Made by a program: the position numbers and the translations under genes. DNA of 57,910 nucleotides from an uncultured Bacilli bacterium (GTDB taxonomy: Bacteria > Bacillota_I > Bacilli_A > RF39 > UBA660), in the NCBI GenBank assembly GCA_934179675.1, contig CAKPQS010000004.1, positions 1 through 57,910 of the forward strand, in the 5' to 3' direction. This document shows positions 24,771 through 34,160 of the stretch, piece by piece. The notes below the pieces were generated by a model. The model had not been told where the DNA came from, did not search any database, and saw nothing but the letters and a program-made list of their open reading frames with translations. The stretch's first letter is position 1. Each line of letters starts with the position of its first letter.

Positions 24771-25819
24771 AATGTATAACTATTATTAATCAATGAAGTA
24801 CTATAAATAAATAGTACATCTTTATTATCAAAATTTATAAAATCATTTAATATTTTAGATGATATATATCTTGTATCAACAACAATTATTTTTTTATATC
24901 CTGCTGTTAATAAAGGAACTAAACTACTACCAAAAGAATCTCGAAAAACAATTAGTTCTTTATCAGAATTACTATTTGTTTGAATTTCAAGTAATGCTTT
25001 GGCACCAGATAAATAAGTATCATATTTATCTAATTTATTATAATTGTATATATTTGTATATTCATTTGTTTCATAATCATAAACAATAGCATTATCAATT
25101 ATATCATTATGTAATAATTTTATTTTATCCTCTTTAACTTTAATAGGTAATCTACTAGCATAAACACCTTTAAAATAAGTATTGTCTTCAATAGTATAAT
25201 TACTTGTATTAAAATTCATTTCTATACTAAGTTTATTAACAATATTATTTAATGTTTCCTGTTTCCAATGACTATCAGTAAAATAATAATTGTTTAAATT
25301 TAATTCATTAAAAATATCAATATATTTAATATTTGTACTTTTTAAAATATCAACCATTTTATTATAATCAAATTTTAAATTATTCTCATTAATAAAATAG
25401 TTTTTATCAGGTATAATAGATAAATATATATTATTATTTTTTAAATATGTATTTTTTATATAATTTATTTTATCAGCTACATTATTAACTGATTCAATAT
25501 CTAAAGGATATAATTGTTCAATTATATAATCATTATAAATATATAAATTATTATAATTACCTCTTAATTTTAATTGAATATTTGCTTTTATATTTCTAAA
25601 ATCGTCTCTTTTTATAAATTGATCTGTTGTATATTTATCAAATTTTTTAAAAAATGTTCCATTTATAATATTATTTATAGTAAATTTAGGAAATTGTTCT
25701 AATTTTCTTCTTTCAGAAATTGATATATCTTGATCTTTTGTAATAAGATTTAAAACAAAAATTATACTTATAAATAAAACAAAGAAAATAGAAATTATAA
25801 TATTTTTTATTTTTTCCAT
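24764..25819 (-). CDS. DHHW/AlgX-like SGNH-type protein for polymer O-acetylation
   Basis: 351 residues with a single N-terminal membrane anchor and extracytoplasmic body. DSHWK near residue 184 and the nucleophile-like Ser in VFRDSFGSSLVP near 296 match the DHHW/AlgJ-AlgX pattern that transfers acetyl groups to cell-surface polymers. The gene lies 8 nt downstream of an MBOAT gene, its standard partner. RBS GGAGG on minus. The modified polymer cannot be identified from the window. Confidence 0.85.
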   Translation of the reverse strand: MEKIKNIIISIFFVLFISIIFVLNLITKDQDISISERRKLEQFPKFTINNIINGTFFKKFDKYTTDQFIKRDDFRNIKANIQLKLRGNYNNLYIYNDYIIEQLYPLDIESVNNVADKINYIKNTYLKNNNIYLSIIPDKNYFINENNLKFDYNKMVDILKSTNIKYIDIFNELNLNNYYFTDSHWKQETLNNIVNKLSIEMNFNTSNYTIEDNTYFKGVYASRLPIKVKEDKIKLLHNDIIDNAIVYDYETNEYTNIYNYNKLDKYDTYLSGAKALLEIQTNSNSDKELIVFRDSFGSSLVPLLTAGYKKIIVVDTRYISSKILNDFINFDNKDVLFIYSTSLINNSYTLK

Positions 25820-25827
25820 AAAACCTC

Positions 25828-27183
25828 CTAGAATCTAAAATATAAAAATGGGTTATAAGAATTATCTATTAAATATGATGTACATAATATTAGTAATATT
25901 ATTATAAATATTGGTTCAAGTATATTAAATAAAAAATTTAAAGATTTTATTTTTTTTAATTTTTCAATTTCTTTTTTTACTAAAGGAGTACAACCTATTA
26001 TACTGATTATTAAAACAACAATATAATTTTTAATATAATAAATAGTATAATAATCTATAATGTTATTCAAATTAAATAGCCCTTTTATTTTAATTAATGA
26101 ATCGTTTAAAGTAGGGGAGTTAAATATAATAAAACTAATCATTACAATAAATAAAACATAAATATGATTAATAATTTTAAATTTTTCCAAATATTTTTTT
26201 AAATAAAGTTTTTCAATTATTAATGTAAAACCAAATAATAATCCCCATATTATAAAATTCCAACTAGCTCCATGCCAAAATCCTGTTAAAAACCATACAA
26301 TTAATATATTTCTTATTTGGTTTTTTCTATTCCCTCCAAGTGGTATATATATATAATCTCTAAACCAAGATCCAAGTGATATATGCCATCTTCTCCAAAA
26401 ATCTGTTATTGTTTTTGATATATAGGGATAATTAAAGTTTTCAAGAAAATTAAATCCAAATATTTTTCCTAATCCTATTGCCATATCTGAATAAGCTGAA
26501 AAATCAAAGTAAATTTGTAACATAAAGCTTATAGCATTTATCCAATAAAATATTGTTGAAGAAGGATTAATTTTAACAATTTCACCAAGTACATTAGCGA
26601 TCAATATTTTTTTACTTAAACCAATAATAAATCTTCTTGTTCCTAAAGCAAATAATTCAAATGAATGTTTCCTACTTGTTAATTCATGTTCTATTGTTTC
26701 ATATCTAACTATTGGGCCTGCAATTAATTGAGGAAATAAAGAAACATATGTAGCAAGTAATATAAAGTTTTTTTGACTTTTTACTGTTCCTCTATATACA
26801 TCTATTAAATAACTTATAATTTGAAAAGTATAAAAAGATATCCCAATTGGTAATGATATATTAAGTAAATTAATTTTTAAATTAAATATGTTATTAATAT
26901 TTGTTATAAAAAAGTTTGTGTATTTAAAAAATAATAATAAAATTATAGGTATTAATAATATTATTGTTAATTTACTTTTATCTTTTTCTATTAATATACC
27001 TCCAATATAAGCAATTAAAATTTCAAATAACATTAATAAAATATATTTAGGTTCACCATATAAATAAAAAATAAGTGAAAATATTAATAATATTATATTT
27101 TTAAATTTATTAGGAACTAAAAAATATATAATTAAAATAATTGGTAAAAAGTAATATAAAAAACTTATACTTGTAAATAACAT
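25828..27183 (-). CDS. MBOAT family O-acyltransferase (AlgI/DltB-like)
   Basis: 451 residues, polytopic with about ten or more hydrophobic helices. Typical MBOAT marks: SFYTFQIISYLIDVYRG, FPQLIAGPIVRY, DFWRRWHISLGSWFRDYIYIPLGG (in two short conserved blocks) and the catalytic His in TGFWHGASWNF. It moves acyl groups across the membrane to an acceptor enzyme such as the neighbouring DHHW protein. RBS AAAGGAGG. A hairpin separates it from the upstream DUF4358 gene. Confidence 0.93.
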   Translation of the reverse strand: MLFTSISFLYYFLPIILIIYFLVPNKFKNIILLIFSLIFYLYGEPKYILLMLFEILIAYIGGILIEKDKSKLTIILLIPIILLLFFKYTNFFITNINNIFNLKINLLNISLPIGISFYTFQIISYLIDVYRGTVKSQKNFILLATYVSLFPQLIAGPIVRYETIEHELTSRKHSFELFALGTRRFIIGLSKKILIANVLGEIVKINPSSTIFYWINAISFMLQIYFDFSAYSDMAIGLGKIFGFNFLENFNYPYISKTITDFWRRWHISLGSWFRDYIYIPLGGNRKNQIRNILIVWFLTGFWHGASWNFIIWGLLFGFTLIIEKLYLKKYLEKFKIINHIYVLFIVMISFIIFNSPTLNDSLIKIKGLFNLNNIIDYYTIYYIKNYIVVLIISIIGCTPLVKKEIEKLKKIKSLNFLFNILEPIFIIILLILCTSYLIDNSYNPFLYFRF

Positions 27184-27202
27184 TTTTTCCTCCTTTTAAA
27201 TA

Positions 27203-27220
27203 AGCACCATTTATGGTGCT
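27203..27220 (-). promoter_or_regulatory. Intra-operon hairpin between DUF4358 and MBOAT genes
   Basis: AGCACCAT / ATGGTGCT perfect 8-bp stem. On minus it is followed by TATTTAAAAGG, a poor T-run, so it could be a partial terminator or RNA-stabilising hairpin within the operon. Confidence 0.5.
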
Positions 27221-27733
27221 TTAATTATTTTTTTCAAGTTCTTTTCCAATATTATTGTTTACATAATTTTTAAAACTATTATAAACTTCTTTTGCCCAAT
27301 CTTCTTCAGACATTACTAAAAATATTGTATTTCCATTATTTGTTATATATAATTTATCTGCACTTACACAAATCCATCTATTCATATCAATACTGTTATA
27401 TAAATCTTCTTTTACTTTTTCAACATTTGCTTGATCTTTTACTTTGATTAGAAGTGCTAAATAAGCTTGTGCATTTATTAATGGTTCCGAAGCTACAACA
27501 GCTTCAATATCGTCTACATTTTCTAAATTAGTATATCCTTTTATGTCGTTGTCATTCTTTAGAACTTTAATATCTAATTCTGGTAATGATAATCCTTTAT
27601 AAATAGTTTTTAAACCACTTTTCATACTATTTGTATCATTTAGTGTTCCATTACTTTTATTTGTAAAAATAAGGACTAATACTATTAATAAAGCGACTAT
27701 AATTGAGCCATATAATAAAATATTTTTTTTCAT
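27221..27733 (-). CDS. DUF4358-like membrane-anchored protein
   Basis: 170 residues: an N-terminal helix (5-24), then a small soluble domain with the features of DUF4358 proteins (LPELDIKVL..., INAQAYLALLIKVKDQANVEKVKEDL). In Firmicutes these often sit beside MBOAT and DHHW genes, exactly as here. No lipobox Cys is present, so it is membrane-anchored by the helix rather than a lipoprotein. Function unknown; likely part of the polymer acylation machinery. Confidence 0.75.
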   Translation of the reverse strand: MKKNILLYGSIIVALLIVLVLIFTNKSNGTLNDTNSMKSGLKTIYKGLSLPELDIKVLKNDNDIKGYTNLENVDDIEAVVASEPLINAQAYLALLIKVKDQANVEKVKEDLYNSIDMNRWICVSADKLYITNNGNTIFLVMSEEDWAKEVYNSFKNYVNNNIGKELEKNN

Positions 27734-27782
27734 ATTTCCATCCTTTCTAATTTATTATATCATATATAATATTATAAATAAA

Positions 27783-28988
27783 TCATTTTTTGATAATATT
27801 CTGATAAGGCATAGCATTTTTTAGTAAAAAGTATTTACTTGGTATACATATTAGTTCTAAATCGCCAATATATTCATATGCTGTACTTCCAAAATTCATT
27901 TTGAAATTATTTAATCCTTTATATTTGTCTTCTTTTAATGATGTTATTCCTCCTAAATTAAGATATTTATAATTTTTATAATAATTTAATGCTTCCCATA
28001 TTAGTAAATGTTTTGCATTATATCTTTTATAGTTTTTATCAAATCCATCCATTATCATATATACTTCGTTATCTTCTTTTATAAATAGGGCAGATGCTAT
28101 TATTATTCCTTTTGGATATCTTTGTATCATTTTACTTGCTGTTGTTAGTTGATCATGATATTTTCCGAGTAAATTATCTGCTTCAATTTTTATTGCTGTT
28201 AATTTATTTGAGTGTTCTATTTCCATTTGGTTATTTATTTCATTACATATTTTTTCTTGTTTAATGTATAAATTTCTAAATTTATTTAATAATTTTTCAC
28301 AATCTAATTTAGCATAAAATAAATCTATTTTTTTATTTTGGTTAAAATAATAGTACAAATACTGAAAATATAATAAATCTCTTGGATATTTTTTTTCTGT
28401 TTGCAGATATAAATATTTTAAATCTTCATATGTTCCTTTATGTATTTCAACTCCGTTATCTATTGCACTTCTTATTTTCGTTCGGTATTCTTTTTTTATG
28501 TTTTTAAACATTTCATTTTTATTTTTAATTTCAATTATTGCTTCGAATCTTGGTTTAAAACTTTCAAAGAAATCATTATATCCTAAATGTATATATTTTA
28601 ATTTGTTTAGGTTACTACATATATCTTTATAATTATTATTAATATTACCATTTACTTCTTTTATTATTCTTGGATTTAATTTAATTGCGACTATTCCATT
28701 TTTTTTACAGTATTTTTTTATTTCGCTTGTAAATTTATTTAAAAGGAGATTGTTATTATAGTCAATAACAAATCCTCTTGGTGCAAATGCATATGTAAAT
28801 CCAATTTTTTTAGTTATTAATAATATAGTACTTCCTATTATATTTCCATTTTCTTCTAGTCCTAGTATTTTAATATTAAAGTTTTGTTTTTCCATTGTTT
28901 TAGCATATTCTTCAGTTTGATATAATGAATGTGGTATTTTACTTAAATAATTATTTAATTCTTCTTTATTTATTTCTCTTATTAACAT
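27783..28988 (-). CDS. FemAB-type aminoacyltransferase (peptidoglycan cross-bridge ligase)
   Basis: 401 residues with two GNAT-like lobes and a coiled-coil insertion at about 225-290 (rich in Lys/Glu), the hallmark of FemA/FemX/MurM. Typical end motif: KYKGLNNFKMNFGSTAYEYIG. These enzymes add amino acids from aminoacyl-tRNA to the peptidoglycan stem peptide. GGTGA RBS. It may share the minus-strand direction with the acylation genes downstream but has its own promoter. Confidence 0.92.
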   Translation of the reverse strand: MLIREINKEELNNYLSKIPHSLYQTEEYAKTMEKQNFNIKILGLEENGNIIGSTILLITKKIGFTYAFAPRGFVIDYNNNLLLNKFTSEIKKYCKKNGIVAIKLNPRIIKEVNGNINNNYKDICSNLNKLKYIHLGYNDFFESFKPRFEAIIEIKNKNEMFKNIKKEYRTKIRSAIDNGVEIHKGTYEDLKYLYLQTEKKYPRDLLYFQYLYYYFNQNKKIDLFYAKLDCEKLLNKFRNLYIKQEKICNEINNQMEIEHSNKLTAIKIEADNLLGKYHDQLTTASKMIQRYPKGIIIASALFIKEDNEVYMIMDGFDKNYKRYNAKHLLIWEALNYYKNYKYLNLGGITSLKEDKYKGLNNFKMNFGSTAYEYIGDLELICIPSKYFLLKNAMPYQNIIKK

Positions 28989-29005
28989 TTTTATTCACCA
29001 TTTAA

Positions 29006-29034
29006 ATTATAAAATATTTTTTTAAAATTGTCTA
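29006..29034 (-). promoter_or_regulatory. Promoter of the FemAB gene
   Basis: On minus: TAGACA (29034-29029), 17 nt, TATAAT (29011-29006). Confidence 0.65.
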
Positions 29035-29036
29035 TA

Positions 29037-29065
29037 TTGATTTTATGTTTTTAAAATGATACAAT
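29037..29065 (+). promoter_or_regulatory. Promoter of the gene at 29107
   Basis: TTGATT (29037-29042), 17 nt, TACAAT (29060-29065). It abuts the divergent FemAB promoter, only 2 nt separating the two -35 boxes. Confidence 0.65.
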
Positions 29066-29106
29066 GTTTATTGTAAAAAGATAATATTTTTATAGGAAGG
29101 TGAGTT

Positions 29107-30765
29107 ATGAAAAAAAATAAAATATTTGGATTATCATTAATTTTACTTGCTTTAACATTTATTTATATTGGCACATATGCTTATTATATGAATGTTGTAA
29201 GTGGGAGTATAAGTGCAAATGCTGGTGATTTTGTTTTTGATGTTTTATATAATAATGCGACTTTTAAGTCAATTGATTTAGCAAAAACTACTGGTGATGA
29301 AAGTAAAACTTTTATTGTTCCAGGAGATAAGGGAAAGTTTGATTTAGTTGCGAAAGCAAATGGTTCTAGTGTTAATATTGAGTATACTATTTCTTTTAAT
29401 AGTACAAGTGTACCTACTAATATGAAGTTTTATTTGGACGAAGCAAAAACTAAAGTGTTAGATATTCAAACTGATAAGATAAGTGATTATTTATTGACTA
29501 GTGGTACTATGGAAAAGAGTCATACTATATACTGGGAATGGCCTTATGATAGTGGTGAGTATAATGATTTAGATATACAGTTTCAAAATAAGAAGATCGA
29601 GGTAAGTGTAAATATTGTTGGTAAACAACTTAATATTTATACTTATGGTGTTAAGAGAGATACTAATAGTACATCTCCAGCTTGGGAAAGAATTAATGAT
29701 AGTGTTGGTTTAGTTGCAAATGCTGTTAAACCAAATAATACTAATCCCCAAAATGATTTTGATAATATATATCCATGGAGTGATATAAAAAGTTATAATT
29801 ATAATGCTATAACTAAAGAAGTAACGGCATGGATTGGGGATAGCAATTTTAAATTTGATGGAACAAATGGGGAAGTATTAACTTATATACCAGGATTTTA
29901 TTATAAAAGAGAAGTAGTTGATGGTATAGAATATCAATATATATCAAAATATAATAAGGATGGATATTCATATTCAGAACCATTTAGTGTTGGAAGATAT
30001 GAAATAAGTGGTGGAAAAAGTGCTTATTCTTCATCTTGCAACCAACCAGGTAATGCAGAAGATTTTAAAGCTCATTCTATAAGTGGTGCTTGCCCATCCG
30101 CTGAATCAACAATTGAAACATTTAGAGCAAGTGCTCAAAAATTAGGAAGTGAATTTTCATTAATGGATTATCACTGGTTTATTATACAACAATTATATTT
30201 AGTTGAATATGCAAACTATGACTCACAAACTGTATTAGGCAAAGGTCATATTGATGGTGGAAGTGGTGGAACTGCTACATTAGGCGGATACACTGATTCA
30301 TTAGGGATGAAATCCGGATATATTGTAGGTGCATGGCTTAATGTAATTTATAGAGGTATTGAAGGATTATATGGAAATGTACATGAATTTATAGATGGGA
30401 TAAATATAAAAGATAATCAAGCATATATAAATTATGATTATAAAACATTTGCATCAGATGTATTTGATGGAAACTATAAAGCATTGGGTTATGTAAATTC
30501 TAATACTAACGGTTATATAACAAAACTAGGTTATGATAGCAACAATCCTTTAATAGGGTTACCAATCGCAGTACAAACTGAAATTGGTAATAGTATTACA
30601 GACTATTACGAACAAAAAACAGGAAATGCAGTTCTTATAACAGGTGGTTATTATATGAGTGATGATGAAGCAGGAATGTATTCTTTTAAAGCTGATTATA
30701 TTGCTGGTAGTACAAATAATAGTTCTTCAACTGGTTCAAGACTTATAAGACATCACTCAAATTAA
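29107..30765 (+). CDS. Secreted surface protein with FGE/C-type-lectin-like C-terminal domain
   Basis: 552 residues. The N-terminal signal/anchor (about 6-28) is followed by AYYMNVVSGSISANAGDF, reminiscent of camelysin/TasA-type exported proteins, and a beta-rich domain to ~190. The C-terminal ~300 residues contain LYGNVHEFIDG, corresponding to the GN.WEW.D motif of formylglycine-generating-enzyme/sulfatase-modifying domains, and end in TGSRLIR, like the GFRL end of that fold. This C-type lectin-like fold is used in surface adhesins and phage receptor-binding proteins. No LPxTG motif. Binding partner unknown. Single-gene unit with strong promoter and terminator. Confidence 0.75.
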   Translation: MKKNKIFGLSLILLALTFIYIGTYAYYMNVVSGSISANAGDFVFDVLYNNATFKSIDLAKTTGDESKTFIVPGDKGKFDLVAKANGSSVNIEYTISFNSTSVPTNMKFYLDEAKTKVLDIQTDKISDYLLTSGTMEKSHTIYWEWPYDSGEYNDLDIQFQNKKIEVSVNIVGKQLNIYTYGVKRDTNSTSPAWERINDSVGLVANAVKPNNTNPQNDFDNIYPWSDIKSYNYNAITKEVTAWIGDSNFKFDGTNGEVLTYIPGFYYKREVVDGIEYQYISKYNKDGYSYSEPFSVGRYEISGGKSAYSSSCNQPGNAEDFKAHSISGACPSAESTIETFRASAQKLGSEFSLMDYHWFIIQQLYLVEYANYDSQTVLGKGHIDGGSGGTATLGGYTDSLGMKSGYIVGAWLNVIYRGIEGLYGNVHEFIDGINIKDNQAYINYDYKTFASDVFDGNYKALGYVNSNTNGYITKLGYDSNNPLIGLPIAVQTEIGNSITDYYEQKTGNAVLITGGYYMSDDEAGMYSFKADYIAGSTNNSSSTGSRLIRHHSN

Positions 30766-30773
30766 TAATATAT

Positions 30774-30800
30774 AATATGGTTAATATACCATATTTTTTT
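30774..30800 (+). terminator. Terminator of gene at 29107
   Basis: AATATGGT / ACCATATT 8-bp stem followed by T6-7. Confidence 0.8.
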
Positions 30801-30823
30801 TAAAACACCATAATATATAAATA

Positions 30824-30852
30824 TTGACATATTTAAAATTTTAGTGTATAAA
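30824..30852 (+). promoter_or_regulatory. Promoter of topA
   Basis: TTGACA (30824-30829), 17 nt, TATAAA (30847-30852). Confidence 0.75.
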
Positions 30853-30870
30853 TTAATGGGAGGCGAAGTG

Positions 30871-32895
30871 ATGGCAAAAAATTTAATAATTGTAGAATCA
30901 CCAAGTAAGTCAAAAACAATTGAAAAATATTTAGGTAAAAACTATCATGTTGTATCTAGCAAAGGACATATTAGAGATTTATCAACTAAAGGAAAATATG
31001 GTTTAGGTGTAGATATAGAAAATGATTTTAAACCAGATTATACATATATAACAGGAAAGAAAAAAGTCGTCAAAGAATTAAATGATGATGTTAAAAAAGT
31101 AGATAATGTTTATTTAGCAACTGACCCTGATCGTGAAGGAGAAGCAATAAGTTGGCATTTAAAAGAATGTTTAGATTTAAATAATAAAAATTATAAAAGA
31201 ATTGTTTTTAATGAAATTACAAAAAATGCAATACTAGATTCATTTAATCATGCAAGAGACATAGATATGAATTTAGTAAATTCACAAGAAACAAGAAGAA
31301 TACTAGATAGAATAATAGGATTCCGTTTAAGTAAATTGATGCAAGCTAAAACTAATGGATCATCTGCTGGTAGAGTTCAATCAGTCGCACTAAAATTAAT
31401 TGTTGATAAAGAAAGAGAAATTGAAAAATTTAAAGAAGAAGAATATTGGACAATAAAAGCTATATTTTCTAATTTTTCTGCTGATTTAGATAATTATTTA
31501 GGTAAAGAAATAAAAATAAAAACTGAAGAAGACGCAAACAATATATTAAAAAAATTAAATAAAGACTTTAAAATAGAAAATATAACAGAAAAGGAAAAAG
31601 CAAGAAATTCAAAACCACCATTTATAACATCAACACTACAACAAGAAGCATCTACTAAATTAGGAATGACAGCCAAAAAAACAATGAGTGTAGCTCAAAA
31701 ACTATATGAAGGAATTGATTTACCAGGAGAAACAGTTGGTTTAATTACTTATATGCGTACTGATTCTATTCGTTTATCAAATGACTTTATAAATGATACA
31801 TATCAATTTATTAGAAATAAATATGGTGAAGAATATTTAGGTAGTGTTAAAGTATCTAAAAAAACAGAAAATGTTCAAGATGCTCATGAAGCTATTAGAC
31901 CTACAAGTATTAAAAGAATACCTGAAGAAATAAAAGAATATTTAACACCAGATGAATATAAACTATATAGAATAATTTACTATAGAGCTTTAGCTTCATT
32001 AATGAAAAATGCTAAATATAAGCAAACCACAATTAATTTATTAAATAATGATTATGGTTTTAAAGCAACAGGTAGTGTTATTACATTCGATGGATATTTA
32101 AAAGTATATAAAGATTATGAAGATGTACAAGATTGTATATTACCAAACTTTAAAGATTATAAAACAAATATTTTAATATCAGAAGAAATAGAAAAAGAAC
32201 AACATTTTACAAAACCACCTGCTAGATATACAGAAGCCAAACTAATAAAAGAAATGGAAGATTTAGGAATCGGAAGACCAAGTACATATGCAAAAATAAT
32301 TGATACAATAAAAGAAAGAGGATATGTTAATATACAAGACAAAAAATTTGTACCAACAGAAATAGGGGTTGAAATAACTGAAAAACTAGAACAATACTTC
32401 AGTCATTTAATAAATGTAAAATATACGGCATCAATGGAAAATAATCTCGATGAAATTGCTGAAGGTAAAAGATCTTGGAATGAAACATTAAAACAATTTT
32501 ATAACGAATTTGAACCATATGTAGAAACTGCTTTTAAAGAAATGCCTAAAAAAGAAGCAGAAGAAACAGGAGAATTATGTCCAGAATGTAATAGTCCATT
32601 AGTATATAGAAAAGGAAAATACGGTAAATTTATAGCATGTAGTAATTATCCTAACTGTAAATATATAAAACAAGAAGAAAATAAAGAAGAAATATGTAAT
32701 TGTCCAAATTGTAATGGAAAAATAATAAAAAAAAGAAGTAAAAAAGGTAAAATATTTTATGGATGCTCTAATTATCCAGAATGTAAAACAGCATATTGGG
32801 ATATGCCAACAGGAACTAAATGTCCAGAATGTGGTAATTTATTACTTGAAAAAAATAAAAAAGTGCATTGTTCAAATTGTACATATCAAGCATGA
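30871..32895 (+). CDS. topA: DNA topoisomerase I
   Basis: 674 residues from ATG 30871 (RBS GGGAGGCGA just upstream; an earlier ATG falls in the -10 region). TOPRIM domain with IIVESPSKSKTIEKYLG and DPDREGE, catalytic Tyr in ITYMRTDS (about 294), LGIGRPSTYA, and three C-terminal four-cysteine zinc ribbons from about residue 570 to the end. It relaxes negative supercoils behind RNA polymerase. Ends with TGA, one of several proofs that TGA is a stop here. Confidence 0.97.
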   Translation: MAKNLIIVESPSKSKTIEKYLGKNYHVVSSKGHIRDLSTKGKYGLGVDIENDFKPDYTYITGKKKVVKELNDDVKKVDNVYLATDPDREGEAISWHLKECLDLNNKNYKRIVFNEITKNAILDSFNHARDIDMNLVNSQETRRILDRIIGFRLSKLMQAKTNGSSAGRVQSVALKLIVDKEREIEKFKEEEYWTIKAIFSNFSADLDNYLGKEIKIKTEEDANNILKKLNKDFKIENITEKEKARNSKPPFITSTLQQEASTKLGMTAKKTMSVAQKLYEGIDLPGETVGLITYMRTDSIRLSNDFINDTYQFIRNKYGEEYLGSVKVSKKTENVQDAHEAIRPTSIKRIPEEIKEYLTPDEYKLYRIIYYRALASLMKNAKYKQTTINLLNNDYGFKATGSVITFDGYLKVYKDYEDVQDCILPNFKDYKTNILISEEIEKEQHFTKPPARYTEAKLIKEMEDLGIGRPSTYAKIIDTIKERGYVNIQDKKFVPTEIGVEITEKLEQYFSHLINVKYTASMENNLDEIAEGKRSWNETLKQFYNEFEPYVETAFKEMPKKEAEETGELCPECNSPLVYRKGKYGKFIACSNYPNCKYIKQEENKEEICNCPNCNGKIIKKRSKKGKIFYGCSNYPECKTAYWDMPTGTKCPECGNLLLEKNKKVHCSNCTYQA

Positions 32896-32914
32896 GTTTA
32901 TACTCATGCTTTTT
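32890..32914 (+). terminator. Terminator of topA
   Basis: GCATGAGT / ACTCATGC perfect stem, overlapping the stop codon, then T5. Confidence 0.8.
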
Positions 32915-32934
32915 ATATGTAATTTATAAATAAT

Positions 32935-32963
32935 TTGACAATAACAACAAAAAATGATATATT
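32935..32963 (+). promoter_or_regulatory. Promoter of the gene pair at 32987
   Basis: TTGACA (32935-32940), 17 nt, TATATT (32958-32963). Confidence 0.7.
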
Positions 32964-32986
32964 ATAAGGCACTTGGAGGTATAGAT

Positions 32987-33418
32987 ATGGATATTAATGT
33001 AATATCAATTATGAGTAATACAACTAAAGAAATACATACTTTTACCTATTTTGATAGTATTGAAAATGTTAGAACGATTGCTCGTTTAATATATAAAGAT
33101 AATGATTTAGCAGTTGATACAACTATTGATGAATTTATAAATAAAAAAAATGAAATATATAGAAATGCTTATTTTAATTATATGAAAAAGGTAAGAGATA
33201 ATAATCTACTAGCATTAATAGATAGTTTAAATACCAAAAATGGTCAAATTAATATAATGATATATGATAGTAATGATGAAGTAATTAGTAAATATGCCAA
33301 AGCTTTTGGAAGAAAATTAAAAGAAGAAGAAAAAATTAAAGTTTTAAATAATTTTAATACTTCAGTACATAAAATAATAGATGAATTTTTAATAAATGAA
33401 AAAGGTAAAATAAAATAA
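32987..33418 (+). CDS. Hypothetical protein, 143 aa
   Basis: ATG 32987 is chosen for the TTGGAGG RBS at 32974-32980 and because the earlier in-frame ATG lies at the -10 box. Cytoplasmic, charged, mostly helical; no recognised motif. Its stop codon overlaps the next ATG by one base (TAATG), so translation of the two is coupled. Located between topA and RNase J; function unknown. Confidence 0.65.
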   Translation: MDINVISIMSNTTKEIHTFTYFDSIENVRTIARLIYKDNDLAVDTTIDEFINKKNEIYRNAYFNYMKKVRDNNLLALIDSLNTKNGQINIMIYDSNDEVISKYAKAFGRKLKEEEKIKVLNNFNTSVHKIIDEFLINEKGKIK

Positions 33419-34092
33419 TGGGAAGATATGAATTAGTTTGTTTTGATAAAAATTTGAATATTAAAATAATAAAATCTAAAACAGGTAAAAAAATGACTAT
33501 TTTAGAAGCAGATAAATTTACAACTTTATTTACAGATAGTGCTGATTTAACTAATTATTTATATAAAAGAGGATATTTAAAAGATAGAGAAATACTATAT
33601 TATGCTTTAACATATAAATATAATAAGTCTAATAGATATTTTGATTGTTTATATAAAAATGATAGAAAACTAATTGAGATAAATAATATAAATAATTCTC
33701 TTTTTAATAAATTAGTAATGTATTTATTAACAAATGTAAATACACTTTTACCAGAGTATGCACATAATCATTCATATATAAATGATTATATTTATAATAA
33801 ATTACTTGAGTATCGTGTTTTAAAAAAAGTTGGTTCAGTTAATGAATTAAATAAAATACATCGCGATATTATAAAAGAATTAGCAAAAGAATATTTACAA
33901 ATTAGAAAATTATATATGCTAGAACATATATACAAAGAAAAAAATGTTTCAAATGATATAAGAAAAGTAAAAGGCGAGAGTGATGATCCTTATATTGAGT
34001 ATTTAATTGAAAAAGCTAATATAGGTGATATAGATGCTTATGAAGAATTAAAAAATATGGATTTAGAAAAAACATTAAATTTAGTATTTTAA
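33418..34092 (+). CDS. Hypothetical protein, 224 aa
   Basis: Starts at the ATG that overlaps the preceding stop codon. Tyrosine- and lysine-rich, mostly helical, with no signal peptide, membrane segment or motif I recognise. The N-terminal segment MGRYELVCFDKNLNIKI looks like a small beta sheet. Forms a two-gene unit with the 143-residue protein upstream. Confidence 0.65.
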   Translation: MGRYELVCFDKNLNIKIIKSKTGKKMTILEADKFTTLFTDSADLTNYLYKRGYLKDREILYYALTYKYNKSNRYFDCLYKNDRKLIEINNINNSLFNKLVMYLLTNVNTLLPEYAHNHSYINDYIYNKLLEYRVLKKVGSVNELNKIHRDIIKELAKEYLQIRKLYMLEHIYKEKNVSNDIRKVKGESDDPYIEYLIEKANIGDIDAYEELKNMDLEKTLNLVF

Positions 34093-34160
34093 CTTTTTCT
34101 TTTCAATATATTAAAAATGTGTTAAAATTATAATAGTAAAATAAAGAAGGGAGGAAAAAA

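Noticed and set aside
29107..30765. Diversity-generating retroelement
   Set aside because: The lectin-like fold is suggestive, but no reverse transcriptase, template repeat or accessory gene is present in the window.
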